Origin: Picosynechococcus sp. PCC 7002
GTDB lineage: Bacteria; Cyanobacteriota; Cyanobacteriia; Cyanobacteriales; MRBY01
Reading direction: 5' to 3'
DNA: 64,000 bases
Assembly: GCF_963860125.1 (NCBI RefSeq)
Contig: NZ_CAWLFA010000001.1
Location: forward strand, 2,944,048-3,008,047
This document shows, piece by piece, positions 36,254 through 45,538 of the stretch; position 1 is the first letter of the stretch; every line of letters starts with the position of its first letter. A program made the translations under genes and the position numbers. The notes under the pieces were generated by a model. It saw nothing but the letters and a program-made list of their open reading frames with translations. It did not search any database and had not been told where the DNA came from.

Positions 36254-37756
36254 ATGAAATCTTCTCTCGTCATTCTCTACCATAGGGAACCCTATGATGA
36301 GGTGCGCGAAAACGGTAAAACCTTCTACCGTGACAAAACAAGCCCTAACGGGATCATGCCGACCCTTAAAAGCTTCTTTGCCAACGCTGAACAAAGCACC
36401 TGGGTCGCTTGGAAACAAATCTCTGGCAAACAACAAGAAAATTTCCAAGCCAAGATGGCATTTCCCGGTCAGGAAAACTCCGTGGTTCACCGCATCCCCT
36501 TGTCCGCCGACCAGGTCAAAAACTTCTATCACATCACCTCAAAAGAAGCCTTCTGGCCGATTCTGCACTCCTTCCCCTGGCAGTTTACCTATGACTCCTC
36601 AGACTGGGAAAATTTTAAGCAAATCAACGAAATGTTTGCCGAGGCTGCCTGCGAAGATGCCGACGATGACGCCCTCTTTTGGGTCCATGACTATAATCTC
36701 TGGCTGACCCCCTACTTTATCCGCCAGAAGAAACCCAACGCTAAAATTGCCTTTTTCCACCACACGCCATTTCCGAGTGTTGATATTTTTAACATTCTGC
36801 CGTGGCGTGAAGCGATCGTAGACAGTCTCCTCTGCTGTGACCTGTGTGGCTTCCATTTGCCCCGCTACGTGCAAAACTTTGTCGCCGTCGCCCGGAGTTT
36901 GCGCAAGGTCGAAATTACCCGCCAAGTGCCCGTCGATGAGCACGCCTTTACTGCCGTAGGCACCGCCCTCGCAGAACCCGAAATTACCACCCAGTTGAAA
37001 TATAAAGATCACCTGGTGAATTTGGATGCTTTCCCCGTGGGCACAAACCCCACCCAGATCCGTGCCCAGGTAGAGAAAGCCAGTACCCAGGAGCGAATCC
37101 GCAAAATCCGGGAAGAACTAGGCAGCAACAAGCTGATTTTGTCCGCTGGACGGGTGGACTACGTGAAGGGCACCAAGGAAATGTTGGTCTGCTATGAACG
37201 CCTACTAGAACGGCGACCGGAGTTGCAAACCAAAGTGAATCTGGTGGTTGCCGCGGCCAAGGCTGCCTCTGGGATGCGAGTTTATAAAAATGCCCAAAGT
37301 GAAATTGAGCGACTCGTAGGTCGGATCAATGGTCGCTTTGCCAAGTTGAACTGGACCCCGATTTTGCTCTTTACCAGTGCCCTCTCCTACGAGGAACTTC
37401 TCGGTTTCTTTGGGGCCGCAGATATTGCCTGGATTACGCCGCTGCGGGATGGCTTGAATCTAGTCGCCAAAGAGTATGTGGTCGCCCATGGTTGCGATGA
37501 TGGGGTCTTGATCCTGTCAGAATTCGCCGGGTCAGCGGTGGAACTGCCCGATGCGATCCTCACCAATCCTTACGCGGCGAAGCGGATGGATGAATCCATT
37601 GATCAAGCCCTGGCCATGCCCGTCGAGGAACAACAACGGCGTATGAAGAGTATGTACCAGGCGATCCAACGCTATGACGTGCAGCAGTGGGCCAATCATA
37701 TGTTCCGGGAAGCCAAGGCAACGGCAGTCCTGGGTAAGGAGCCGACCCCCGTCTAG
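36254..37756 (+). CDS. ggpS: Glucosylglycerol-phosphate synthase
   Basis: A 500-residue GT20-family enzyme (trehalose-phosphate-synthase-like) making glucosylglycerol phosphate from ADP-glucose and glycerol-3-phosphate. Visible motifs are FWVHDYNLWLTPYFIR, AFFHHTPFPSVDIFNILPWR, LSAGRVDYVKGTKE and ITPLRDGLNLVAKEYV. GGAGG sits six bases before ATG 36254 (MKSSLVILYHREP); a frame-extending ATG at 36140 is rejected because it lacks family similarity and skips this ribosome site. glpD and gpsA follow on the same strand and supply or consume the glycerol-3-phosphate. Confidence 0.93.
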   Translation: MKSSLVILYHREPYDEVRENGKTFYRDKTSPNGIMPTLKSFFANAEQSTWVAWKQISGKQQENFQAKMAFPGQENSVVHRIPLSADQVKNFYHITSKEAFWPILHSFPWQFTYDSSDWENFKQINEMFAEAACEDADDDALFWVHDYNLWLTPYFIRQKKPNAKIAFFHHTPFPSVDIFNILPWREAIVDSLLCCDLCGFHLPRYVQNFVAVARSLRKVEITRQVPVDEHAFTAVGTALAEPEITTQLKYKDHLVNLDAFPVGTNPTQIRAQVEKASTQERIRKIREELGSNKLILSAGRVDYVKGTKEMLVCYERLLERRPELQTKVNLVVAAAKAASGMRVYKNAQSEIERLVGRINGRFAKLNWTPILLFTSALSYEELLGFFGAADIAWITPLRDGLNLVAKEYVVAHGCDDGVLILSEFAGSAVELPDAILTNPYAAKRMDESIDQALAMPVEEQQRRMKSMYQAIQRYDVQQWANHMFREAKATAVLGKEPTPV

Positions 37757-37903
37757 GTCGTTTTTTTGCTTAACCTGGGGGAGAGGCGATCGCCGCCTTA
37801 AAAATCCCCTGGGTTGGGTAGTGAGACAAAAACGGTGGATTGCACCAGTCATGACCCAAGCCAACTAACCGCACAAGTTTGACCCTAATTCCCAACCTGA
37901 ATA

Positions 37904-39604
37904 ATGCGAGATTTTCAAACCATTCAAAACACAACCTACGATCTAATCATCATTGGTGGCGGCATTAATGGCGCTGGGATCGCCCGGGACGGGGCCTTAC
38001 GGGGCTTAAAAACCTTGCTCATTGAAAAGGAAGATTTCGCCAGTGGCACCACCAGTTGGTCTACCCGTCTAATCCATGGGGGCCTCCGTTACCTAGAATA
38101 TTTAGAGTTTCATTTAGTGCGGGAGTCCCTCCACGAGCGAGAAGTGCTCCTGCGTACCGCGCCCCACCTGGTGCAACCGCTCCAAATGACGATCCCCCTC
38201 TACAAAGGGGCGGCCCGGAGCTACTGGCTCATCCAAGCAGGGATGTTGCTCTACGATATTTTGAGTTTTGATAAAACGGTGCCCTCCCACCGGATGTTGA
38301 GCGCCCGCAAGTTCCAGAATCTTTTCCGCACGGTGCGATCGCAGGATGTGGTTGGGGCCGCCCAATATTACGACGGCCAGGTAGAATACGCCGAACGACT
38401 CTGTTTAGAGAATATTTTGGATGCCCAGGCAGCGGGGGCCACGGTTTTAAACTACACCGCCGTCACAGCTCTTCAACGGGATGAGAATACCGCCACAATT
38501 CAGGCGATCGCCTGTGAAGATCAGCTCACGGGCCAAACCTTTACGGTTCAAGCTAAAGGCAGCATGGTCGTGAATACCTCCGGCCCCTGGGTTGATGAAG
38601 TCTGTCAGTTGGGCCGCGCCGCCGGCGAAGCTAAACCCATCGGCACAGAACAAAAAATGGGCGGTACCAAGGGAAGCCACATTGTCGTTGATCCGTTCCC
38701 TGGAGCTCCCCAAGCCGCCCTCTATGTGGAAGCGGCCAGCGATAATCGCCCCTATTTCATCATTCCCTGGCTGGGTAAATACCTCATTGGCACCACGGAT
38801 CTGAAATATACCGGCAGCCTCGATCAGGTGAAGGCCGACAACGACGAAATCGATTATCTCCTCGCCGAAACCAATCGAGTATTACCCTCTGCCCAGCTCA
38901 GTCGGGCCGATATTCGCTTTACCTATTCTGGAGTGCGGCCCTTGCCCTACGTGGGGGATAAAAAACCCGGCAGTATTACCCGTAGTCATATTCTGTTTGA
39001 CCATAGTCCTGAAGGGGCGAGAAATCTGATTTCCTTGATTGGTGGCAAACTAACCACCTACCGCCAGGTGGGCGAAGAAATGGTGGATTTGGTCTACCGC
39101 AAGTTGAATCGTCCCGCTCCCCCTTGTCCCACCCGCAAACGGACTTTACCGGGGGCGATCGCCGCTAATTCCCACACCATTGAAACCATGATCCGTCGTT
39201 ATACGCCCACGGTTGATCGCACCACGATCCAACATCTGTTCCGGATGTATGGCGCTAAAGCCCCGGAAGTCCTCGCCCTTGTAGATGATGCCCCTGACCT
39301 GGGCGATCGCCTAGTGCCCTATCTCCCAGATATTAAGGCCCAAGCAGTCTATGCGGTGCGCTCTGAGTTGGCCTATAACCTCAAGGATATTTGCCGCCGC
39401 CGCACCACCCTCGCGATGTTGGCGAACTACGGCTATGATGCCCTGCCGACCCTCGTGGCGACCCTCAAAACCCACTGTGGTTGGGATGATGCCGAAGGCG
39501 ATCGCCAAGTGGCCGATTACAAAACCTTCATTGAACAGAATTGTCTGCCTGACTATCGCATTGAGGCCCAGGCCCAGGCCTCAAAAACAGAAGTTTATTC
39601 CTAA
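37904..39604 (+). CDS. glpD: FAD-dependent glycerol-3-phosphate dehydrogenase
   Basis: A 566-residue flavoprotein. The FAD-binding loop is LIIIGGGINGAGIARDGALR near residues 14-33, followed by SGTTSWSTRLIHGGLRYLEY, the substrate region YFIIPWLGKYLIGTTD and RFTYSGVRPL. The C-terminal domain is of normal length. It oxidises glycerol-3-phosphate to dihydroxyacetone phosphate and reduces quinone, so it drains the GG precursor or lets glycerol carbon enter metabolism. It lies 147 bases after ggpS. Confidence 0.93.
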   Translation: MRDFQTIQNTTYDLIIIGGGINGAGIARDGALRGLKTLLIEKEDFASGTTSWSTRLIHGGLRYLEYLEFHLVRESLHEREVLLRTAPHLVQPLQMTIPLYKGAARSYWLIQAGMLLYDILSFDKTVPSHRMLSARKFQNLFRTVRSQDVVGAAQYYDGQVEYAERLCLENILDAQAAGATVLNYTAVTALQRDENTATIQAIACEDQLTGQTFTVQAKGSMVVNTSGPWVDEVCQLGRAAGEAKPIGTEQKMGGTKGSHIVVDPFPGAPQAALYVEAASDNRPYFIIPWLGKYLIGTTDLKYTGSLDQVKADNDEIDYLLAETNRVLPSAQLSRADIRFTYSGVRPLPYVGDKKPGSITRSHILFDHSPEGARNLISLIGGKLTTYRQVGEEMVDLVYRKLNRPAPPCPTRKRTLPGAIAANSHTIETMIRRYTPTVDRTTIQHLFRMYGAKAPEVLALVDDAPDLGDRLVPYLPDIKAQAVYAVRSELAYNLKDICRRRTTLAMLANYGYDALPTLVATLKTHCGWDDAEGDRQVADYKTFIEQNCLPDYRIEAQAQASKTEVYS

Positions 39605-39719
39605 CGGTTTTGCCGTAGATTCTTACTTACACTAAAGCAAACAACTTCACCGGTAGGCGGTTGGCGTTGTTCTCGTTCCCGACTCAAGTTTGTTAGACCC
39701 GATTTTTCTGAGAAGATAG

Positions 39720-40742
39720 ATGACAACCATTTCTCCCAATGACCTTGACCAAGACGCCCAATCCCTTAATACTGTTGTCCCGACAATACGTCTAAAGTCT
39801 GTGAATACAAACCGTAAAACCATTGCCATGCTGGGGACTGGGGCCTGGGGTTCCGCCCTCGCCACCCTAGCCGCCGTGAATGACCATGATCTGCGGCTCT
39901 GGTCGCGCCGGGGTGAGCTTTCTCTCGAAGAGGCGATCGCCGACGCTGACATCATCATTTCGGCCATCTCCATGAAGGGGGTATCCGATGTAGCAGAGCA
40001 ACTCAAGGCGATTTCCCTCCCCGCCAAGGCAATTATTGTGACGGCCACCAAGGGTTTAGATCCCAAGACCACCCGGACTCCGTCTCAAATTTGGCAAGAA
40101 ACTTTCCCTGACCACCCAGTAGTCGTGTTATCGGGGCCGAACCTCTCGAAGGAAATTGAAGCTGGTTTGCCCGCCGCGACGGTAGTAGCCAGCACTGACC
40201 TAGAGGCCGCAGAAACTGTCCAAGAAGTGTTTGCGTCCGACTGTTTCCGGGTCTACACCAACAACGATCCCCTGGGCACTGAATTAGGCGGCACTCTGAA
40301 AAATGTCATGGCGATCGCCGTAGGGGTCTGCGAAGGCCTCAAGCTCGGCACCAATGCCAAATCAGCTTTAATTACGCGGGCGTTACCGGAGATGATTCGC
40401 GTAGGGGCGCACCTGGGAGCCCAGCCGGAAACCTTCCTGGGTCTTGCAGGGCTGGGAGATATGCTTGCTACTTGTACCAGTCCCCTCAGTCGCAACTATC
40501 GCGTGGGCTACGGTCTGGCCCAGGGCAAATCCCTCGAACAGATTCTCGAAGAGCTGGGGAGTACCGCCGAAGGGGTAAATACCACCGCCGTATTGCTTGA
40601 TCTGGCTAACCGTGAGGAAATTCCGATCCCCATTTCCCGGCAAGTTTATCGTCTTCTCAAGGGGAAAATTACGCCCATGGAAGCGGTGACAATGTTGATG
40701 GAACGGGATCTGAAGCCAGAGGCCTGTGATCTGCTGGAATAA
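39720..40742 (+). CDS. gpsA: NAD(P)H-dependent glycerol-3-phosphate dehydrogenase
   Basis: A 340-residue GpsA. A non-conserved lead of about 34 residues precedes the dinucleotide loop IAMLGTGAWGSALATL. Other motifs are VLSGPNLSKEIEAGLP, LKNVMAIAVGVCEGLKLG (catalytic Lys) and GLAGLGDMLATCTS. It reduces dihydroxyacetone phosphate to glycerol-3-phosphate for lipids and for GgpS. A later start is possible near MLGTG, but ATG 39720 gives a continuous frame. A hairpin with a T-run follows at 40795-40820. Confidence 0.93.
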   Translation: MTTISPNDLDQDAQSLNTVVPTIRLKSVNTNRKTIAMLGTGAWGSALATLAAVNDHDLRLWSRRGELSLEEAIADADIIISAISMKGVSDVAEQLKAISLPAKAIIVTATKGLDPKTTRTPSQIWQETFPDHPVVVLSGPNLSKEIEAGLPAATVVASTDLEAAETVQEVFASDCFRVYTNNDPLGTELGGTLKNVMAIAVGVCEGLKLGTNAKSALITRALPEMIRVGAHLGAQPETFLGLAGLGDMLATCTSPLSRNYRVGYGLAQGKSLEQILEELGSTAEGVNTTAVLLDLANREEIPIPISRQVYRLLKGKITPMEAVTMLMERDLKPEACDLLE

Positions 40743-40794
40743 AAGTAATCTCTATGGCCCCAGAGCTCTAGTTACAAAGATTTCAAACATGATT

Positions 40795-40820
40795 AGGGGC
40801 GATCGCCGCCTCTTTTTTTT
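40795..40820 (+). terminator. Terminator after gpsA containing a HIP1 site
   Basis: AGGGGCGATCGCCGCCT can fold into a six-pair stem with one bulge and loop GATC, and is followed by CT and eight T residues. The HIP1 palindrome forms the stem. Confidence 0.5.
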
Positions 40821-40868
40821 GTGGTGTTGTGCTAAATTCGCACCATGGTTATGGCGTAGAGAACTTTC

Positions 40869-41519
40869 ATGCGGATAAAAATTTGTGGGCTGACCCAGAT
40901 AGACCAGGCCCAGGCGATCGCCAAGGTGGGAGTAACGGATCTGGGATTTATTTGTGTCCAAAAATCGCCCCGGTATGTGACGCCCACCCAACTGGCAACT
41001 CTGACGGAAGCCTTGCCCGCGCACATTGGCAAAGTGGGTGTTTTCGCGAACCAGACATTGTCTGAAATGCTGGCAATCATTAGTCAGGGCAACCTCACCA
41101 CCGCCCAACTCCACGGCGATGAATCCCCAGAATTGTGCCAGCAACTCCGCCAGCAACGGCCCGACCTGGAAATTATTAAAGCCCTGCGAATCCGCGATCG
41201 CCGCTCTTTAGAATGGGCAAAACAATACGAAACCGTGGTCGATGCACTGCTCCTCGATGCCTATGATCCCCAACAACTCGGCGGGACAGGCCACCAGATT
41301 AACTGGGATGATCTGCGCCAATTTAATCCGGCTGTACCTTGGTTCCTGGCAGGGGGCCTCAATCCTGATAATATTGCCGTCGCCCTGGGCCAACTGCATC
41401 CCGATGGCATCGATCTGTCGAGCGGCGTAGAACAGTCCCCTGGTATTAAAGACCTCAGCAAAGTTCAAGCCTTGATGACTGCCCTCCAGGCGATCGCCTC
41501 CCAGCCACTCCATGCCTAA
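40869..41519 (+). CDS. trpF: Phosphoribosylanthranilate isomerase
   Basis: A 216-residue TIM-barrel protein with the N-terminal [13 protein letters not shown] (catalytic Cys), [17 protein letters not shown] and [12 protein letters not shown] plus [16 protein letters not shown] at the phosphate site. It performs the third step of tryptophan synthesis. Its end overlaps the mobA start by eight bases, so the two are probably translated together. Confidence 0.95.
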
Positions 41520-42108
41520 TTCTGTACCAATTTTTATTTTGCTTGGCGGAAAAAGCCAGCGCATGGGCACCGACAAAGCCCTTTTGCAGTGGGGTGAGCA
41601 AACCCTGCTCCGGCGTACCCTTGAGATAGCCACGGCCCTCAGTGACGAAATTTATCTCTTGACCCCCTGGCGTGATCGCTATCAACCCTATCTCAGCACC
41701 ACTGTCCACTGGCTCGATGATCCGGCTCAACAGGGGGGACTCGTTGCTTTACATCAGGGTATGAAAACCCTAAATCTTCAGGGCTGGGTTTTACTGCTCG
41801 CCTGTGACCTACCCAAGCTTGATCAGGGGCAATTAGAGCAATGGCTCAAGCAACTCGCAGCAATTCCAACAAAGTACACCGCCGCCCTCGTCAAGCAAGG
41901 GCAACTTTATGAACCCTGCTGTGGTTTCTATCGCAATACGGCCCAAACTTCGCTCCAACAATTTATCGAGCAGGGGGGGCGCTCTTTTCAAAAATGGTTA
42001 GCTACTGTGCCTGTTTTTTCGCTGGCGATCGCCAACCCAGCAATGCTCTTTAATTGCAACACCCCCGCCGATTTCGCTACCTTGAAGACGCAACCGCCCT
42101 CGCCGTAG
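41512..42108 (+). CDS. mobA: Molybdenum cofactor guanylyltransferase
   Basis: A 198-residue nucleotidyltransferase with the GTP-binding motif [19 protein letters not shown] at residues 8-26 and [18 protein letters not shown] plus [10 protein letters not shown] (metal Asp). It adds GMP to molybdopterin for enzymes such as nitrate reductase, which fits the narM gene near the window end. It overlaps trpF by eight bases. Confidence 0.9.
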
Positions 42109-42133
42109 CCAATCAATTGACCGACCCAGTGCC

Positions 42134-42820
42134 ATGCAACAAACCGCCCTTAACCTAATCGCCATCGGTGTTTTCTTGATGACCATGACCAGCCTTTTGG
42201 GAGGGATTTTTCAGTTGTCTCCCTTTGTCCCCGCTGGCATTACCGCTGCCGTGATGGCCTTTGCCACCGTGGATACGTTCAATTGGCAAGGGCGAGGCAT
42301 GACCTTATTCCTTGATTTGTTTACCCCCGCCGAACAGCGCCAACGCATTTTGCACCACGAAGCGGGCCATTTCCTGGCGGGTTATCTCCTCAGCATTCCG
42401 ATTACGGGCTACAGTCTGACCCCTTGGGAAGCGATTAAGCAGGGACAAACGGGTCAAGGAGGCGTCAGTTTTGATCTCGAAAGCGTCGAAGCCTCCCTCA
42501 AAAATCCCCAGCAGATGAATCTTTTACTCGAACGTCTCAGCACTACCCTAATGGCGGGGATCGCCGCCGAAACGACGATCTACGGCAAAGCCCTAGGGGG
42601 AGCCAACGACCGCGACCAACTCCGCCAACTGTTAGCTAAACTCGGCATTTCTGTCGCCAGCTACCAACAACGGGAGCAATGGGCCCTACTCCAAGCAAAA
42701 AACCTCTTAGATCGCCACCAAGATGCTTTCCAAAATTTGGTCACCGCAATGGCTGACCGCGCCCCCCTAGAAGAGTGTTATCGGCTGATTAAACAAGATT
42801 CTAGCGAGCGATCTACTTGA
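42134..42820 (+). CDS. M41-like (FtsH-type) zinc peptidase without an AAA domain
   Basis: A 228-residue protein. Two hydrophobic segments occupy residues 5-48. The zinc motif HEAGH at about residues 76-80 lies in LHHEAGHFLAGYLLSIPI, followed by LSTTLMAGIAAETTIYG with the third acidic ligand, as in the FtsH protease domain. No Walker A/B or SRH region exists, so it is a stand-alone peptidase-domain protein rather than a true FtsH. Cyanobacteria and plants carry such proteins with unknown substrates. It follows mobA by 25 bases. Confidence 0.75.
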   Translation: MQQTALNLIAIGVFLMTMTSLLGGIFQLSPFVPAGITAAVMAFATVDTFNWQGRGMTLFLDLFTPAEQRQRILHHEAGHFLAGYLLSIPITGYSLTPWEAIKQGQTGQGGVSFDLESVEASLKNPQQMNLLLERLSTTLMAGIAAETTIYGKALGGANDRDQLRQLLAKLGISVASYQQREQWALLQAKNLLDRHQDAFQNLVTAMADRAPLEECYRLIKQDSSERST

Positions 42821-42929
42821 TCCCCAAAGTCTCCTGGTAGATCCAGAAGGCGATCGCCCCTGCCGCGAAAAGAGCGATCGCCTGATATGATTTGTGCTAC
42901 TTACCCTTGTCCGTTTACTATCACCATCC

Positions 42930-43832
42930 ATGTCTAAAAAACATCCTATTGTTGCTGTCACTGGATCCTCCGGAGCCGGGACGACCACCGTAAAACGCGC
43001 CTTTGAGCATATTTTCCGTCGTGAGCAAATCAACCCCGTTGTCATCGAAGGTGATAGCTACCACAAATATAATCGGGTCGAAATGCGCCGCATGATGGCC
43101 CAGGCTTCCGCTGCCGGGAAAAACTTTAGTCACTTTGGCCTTGGGGCGAACGTCCTCGACAAGCTCGAAGCCCTCTTCAAAGAATACGGTGAACAGGGCT
43201 CTGGACAACAACGCTACTATCTCCACAGCCCCGAAGAAGCCGAACACCACAACGAAAGACTCGGTGTTAGTTGTCAGCCCGGAGAATTTACCCCCTGGGA
43301 AGACATCAAATCCAACAGCGATATGCTCTTTTATGAAGGGCTCCATGGGGGCGCCGTGGGTAATGGCATCGATGTGGCCCAGTACGTTGATCTGTTGGTG
43401 GGGGTTGTGCCCATCGTCAACCTAGAGTGGATCCAAAAGATTTCCCGGGATAATGCCGAGCGTGGCTACAGTGCAGAAACCATCGTTGATACGATTTTGC
43501 GCCGGATGCCTGACTATGTGAACTACATCACGCCCCAATTTTCCCGCACCCACATCAATTTCCAACGGGTCGCAACGGTTGATACCTCTAATCCGTTCAT
43601 TGCGCGGGATATTCCCACCCCCGATGAGAGCTTTGTGATTGTCCACACCAATCGCTGCTTCTACGAAAGATTTTCCATTGATTTCCCTTACCTGCTCAGT
43701 ATGATTCCGGGTTCCTTTATGTCCCGCCATACGACCCTGGTTGTTCCGGGGGGCAAAATGGGCTTTGCCATGGAAATTATTCTGTCACCCCTCATTGACC
43801 AAATGGTCGAAGAAGCCCGGAAAATCCGTTAG
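42930..43832 (+). CDS. Class I (proteobacterial-type) phosphoribulokinase
   Basis: A 300-residue kinase. The P-loop is VAVTGSSGAGTTTVKRAF at residues 8-25, without the regulatory Cys pair of the plant/cyanobacterial class II enzyme. VIEGDSYHKYNR, FYEGLHGGAV and RNAERG-like downstream motifs fit class I PRK/CfxP. It phosphorylates ribulose-5-phosphate with ATP. Cyanobacteria normally run the Calvin cycle with a class II enzyme regulated by CP12; no Calvin genes are next to this one. The start ATG 42930 (MSKKHPIVAV) is conserved; ATG 42894 is upstream noise. Substrate may differ. Confidence 0.82.
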   Translation: MSKKHPIVAVTGSSGAGTTTVKRAFEHIFRREQINPVVIEGDSYHKYNRVEMRRMMAQASAAGKNFSHFGLGANVLDKLEALFKEYGEQGSGQQRYYLHSPEEAEHHNERLGVSCQPGEFTPWEDIKSNSDMLFYEGLHGGAVGNGIDVAQYVDLLVGVVPIVNLEWIQKISRDNAERGYSAETIVDTILRRMPDYVNYITPQFSRTHINFQRVATVDTSNPFIARDIPTPDESFVIVHTNRCFYERFSIDFPYLLSMIPGSFMSRHTTLVVPGGKMGFAMEIILSPLIDQMVEEARKIR

Positions 43833-43994
43833 GAGTTGTTCTTAGATTTCTGAGCTTGAAATTATCCAATCGCCTCTGCCGCTGGTGGAGGCGTTTGCTT
43901 AGGGGGCAGCAACCGTAACAAAATCTGCGGTTTGTGCCGGGGCGACTCAGCCAGGGGATAAGATAGAAACCACTGTGCTTTCCTGAAAATAGCA

Positions 43995-45476
43995 ATGGTT
44001 TTTTCGTCAGTATCCGCAACGCAACAACGAGATTGGCCCTGGATTCGGCGGCGACTGGTGGAAATTGTCGGGCGGGATGGCGTTGTCCGGCGCAAGGAAG
44101 AAATTCTTACCTATGAATGTGATGGCCTCAGTGCCTACCGTAAACGGCCTGCCCTAGTGGTGCTCCCCAGAACCACTGCAGAAATTGCGGCGATCGCCAA
44201 ATTTTGCCATGAACAAGAAATCCCCTGGGTGGCGCGGGGGGCTGGGACAGGGCTATCGGGGGGCGCTTTGCCCTTAGAAAATGGCATTTTGATTGTGACG
44301 GCACGGATGCGAGAAATCCTTAACATTGACCTAGACAATCAGCAGATCACCGTGCAGCCAGGGGTGATTAACAATTGGGTCACCCAAGCGGTGAGTGGGG
44401 CTGGCTTTTACTATGCACCCGATCCTTCGAGCCAAACGGTCTGCTCTATCGGTGGCAATGTGGCAGAAAATTCCGGCGGTGTCCATTGCTTTAAATATGG
44501 CGTCACCACGAACCATGTACTCCAACTCAAGGTCGTCACCCCCATGGGGGATGTGGTCACCCTTGGCGGCGTTGTGCCAGAAATGCCGGGCTATGACCTG
44601 ATGGGCGTCTTTGTGGGATCAGAAGGAACCCTAGGTATTGCCACGGAAATCACCTTGAAAATTTTGAAGCGACCGGAAGCGGTTTGTGTGCTTCTGGCAG
44701 ATTATACGTCCATCGAGGCGGCGGGAAATTCAGTAGCGGCGATCGTCAGTGCGGGGATTATTCCAGCGGGAATGGAGATTATGGACAACTTCAGCATTAA
44801 TGCGGTGGAAGATATCGTCAAGCTGAACTGTTACCCCCGTGATGCGGCGGCTATTTTGTTGATCGAAATTGATGGGATGGCGGCGGAGGTCAAGGCAGCA
44901 AAGGAACGAATCAAGGAAATTTGCTTGGCCCAGGGAGCGCGGCACATCACCAGCGCCAATGATCCAGAAACCCGGCTGAAATTGTGGAAAGGGCGTAAAT
45001 CAGCCTTTGCGGCGGCGGGTAATATTAGTCCCGATTATTTTGTGCAGGATGGCGTGATTCCCCGGACAAAGTTGGCCGAAGTTCTAACCGAGATTAATGC
45101 CATTGGCGATCGCCACGGGTACAAAATTGCCAATGTCTTCCATGCGGGGGACGGCAACTTACACCCGTTAATTTTATATAACAGCGCCATTCCAGGGGAT
45201 CTAGAAGCCGTAGAAAAAGTCGGCGGCGAAATCCTCAAGCTCTGTGTTGCGAAGGGGGGCAGCATTTCCGGAGAACATGGCATCGGCGCGGACAAAAAAA
45301 TGTATATGCCGGATATGTTCAACGAGGCCGATCTCGAAACCATGGGCTATGTGCGAGAAGCCTTTAATCCAAAGGGATTAGCGAATCCCGGCAAGCTATT
45401 TCCAACCCCCCGCACCTGTGGCGAGTCTGCCAAGATGACTAATGTGGCAGACCTAAAAAATAGCGAAATTTTTTGA
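43995..45476 (+). CDS. glcD: Glycolate dehydrogenase subunit GlcD-like FAD oxidoreductase
   Basis: A 493-residue protein with the PCMH-type FAD domain (RGAGTGLSGGALPLENG, SIGGNVAENSGGVHCFKYG, GSEGTLGIATEITLK) and the C-terminal FAD-oxidase domain ending GEHGIGADKKMYMP. It oxidises glycolate to glyoxylate in the photorespiratory pathway, probably passing electrons to quinone. GlcE and GlcF are not neighbours. D-lactate as an extra substrate is possible. Confidence 0.88.
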   Translation: MVFSSVSATQQRDWPWIRRRLVEIVGRDGVVRRKEEILTYECDGLSAYRKRPALVVLPRTTAEIAAIAKFCHEQEIPWVARGAGTGLSGGALPLENGILIVTARMREILNIDLDNQQITVQPGVINNWVTQAVSGAGFYYAPDPSSQTVCSIGGNVAENSGGVHCFKYGVTTNHVLQLKVVTPMGDVVTLGGVVPEMPGYDLMGVFVGSEGTLGIATEITLKILKRPEAVCVLLADYTSIEAAGNSVAAIVSAGIIPAGMEIMDNFSINAVEDIVKLNCYPRDAAAILLIEIDGMAAEVKAAKERIKEICLAQGARHITSANDPETRLKLWKGRKSAFAAAGNISPDYFVQDGVIPRTKLAEVLTEINAIGDRHGYKIANVFHAGDGNLHPLILYNSAIPGDLEAVEKVGGEILKLCVAKGGSISGEHGIGADKKMYMPDMFNEADLETMGYVREAFNPKGLANPGKLFPTPRTCGESAKMTNVADLKNSEIF

Positions 45477-45538
45477 TTCGTTAGCGTAGGCTAGCTGCAC
45501 CCAAAAGTGCTGGGAGATGATTAATGCGCTCCGTCAGT

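Noticed and set aside
35890..36273. 127-codon minus-strand frame across the ggpS leader
   Set aside because: It overlaps the ggpS ribosome site and start, lacks any family motif and looks like a chance frame.
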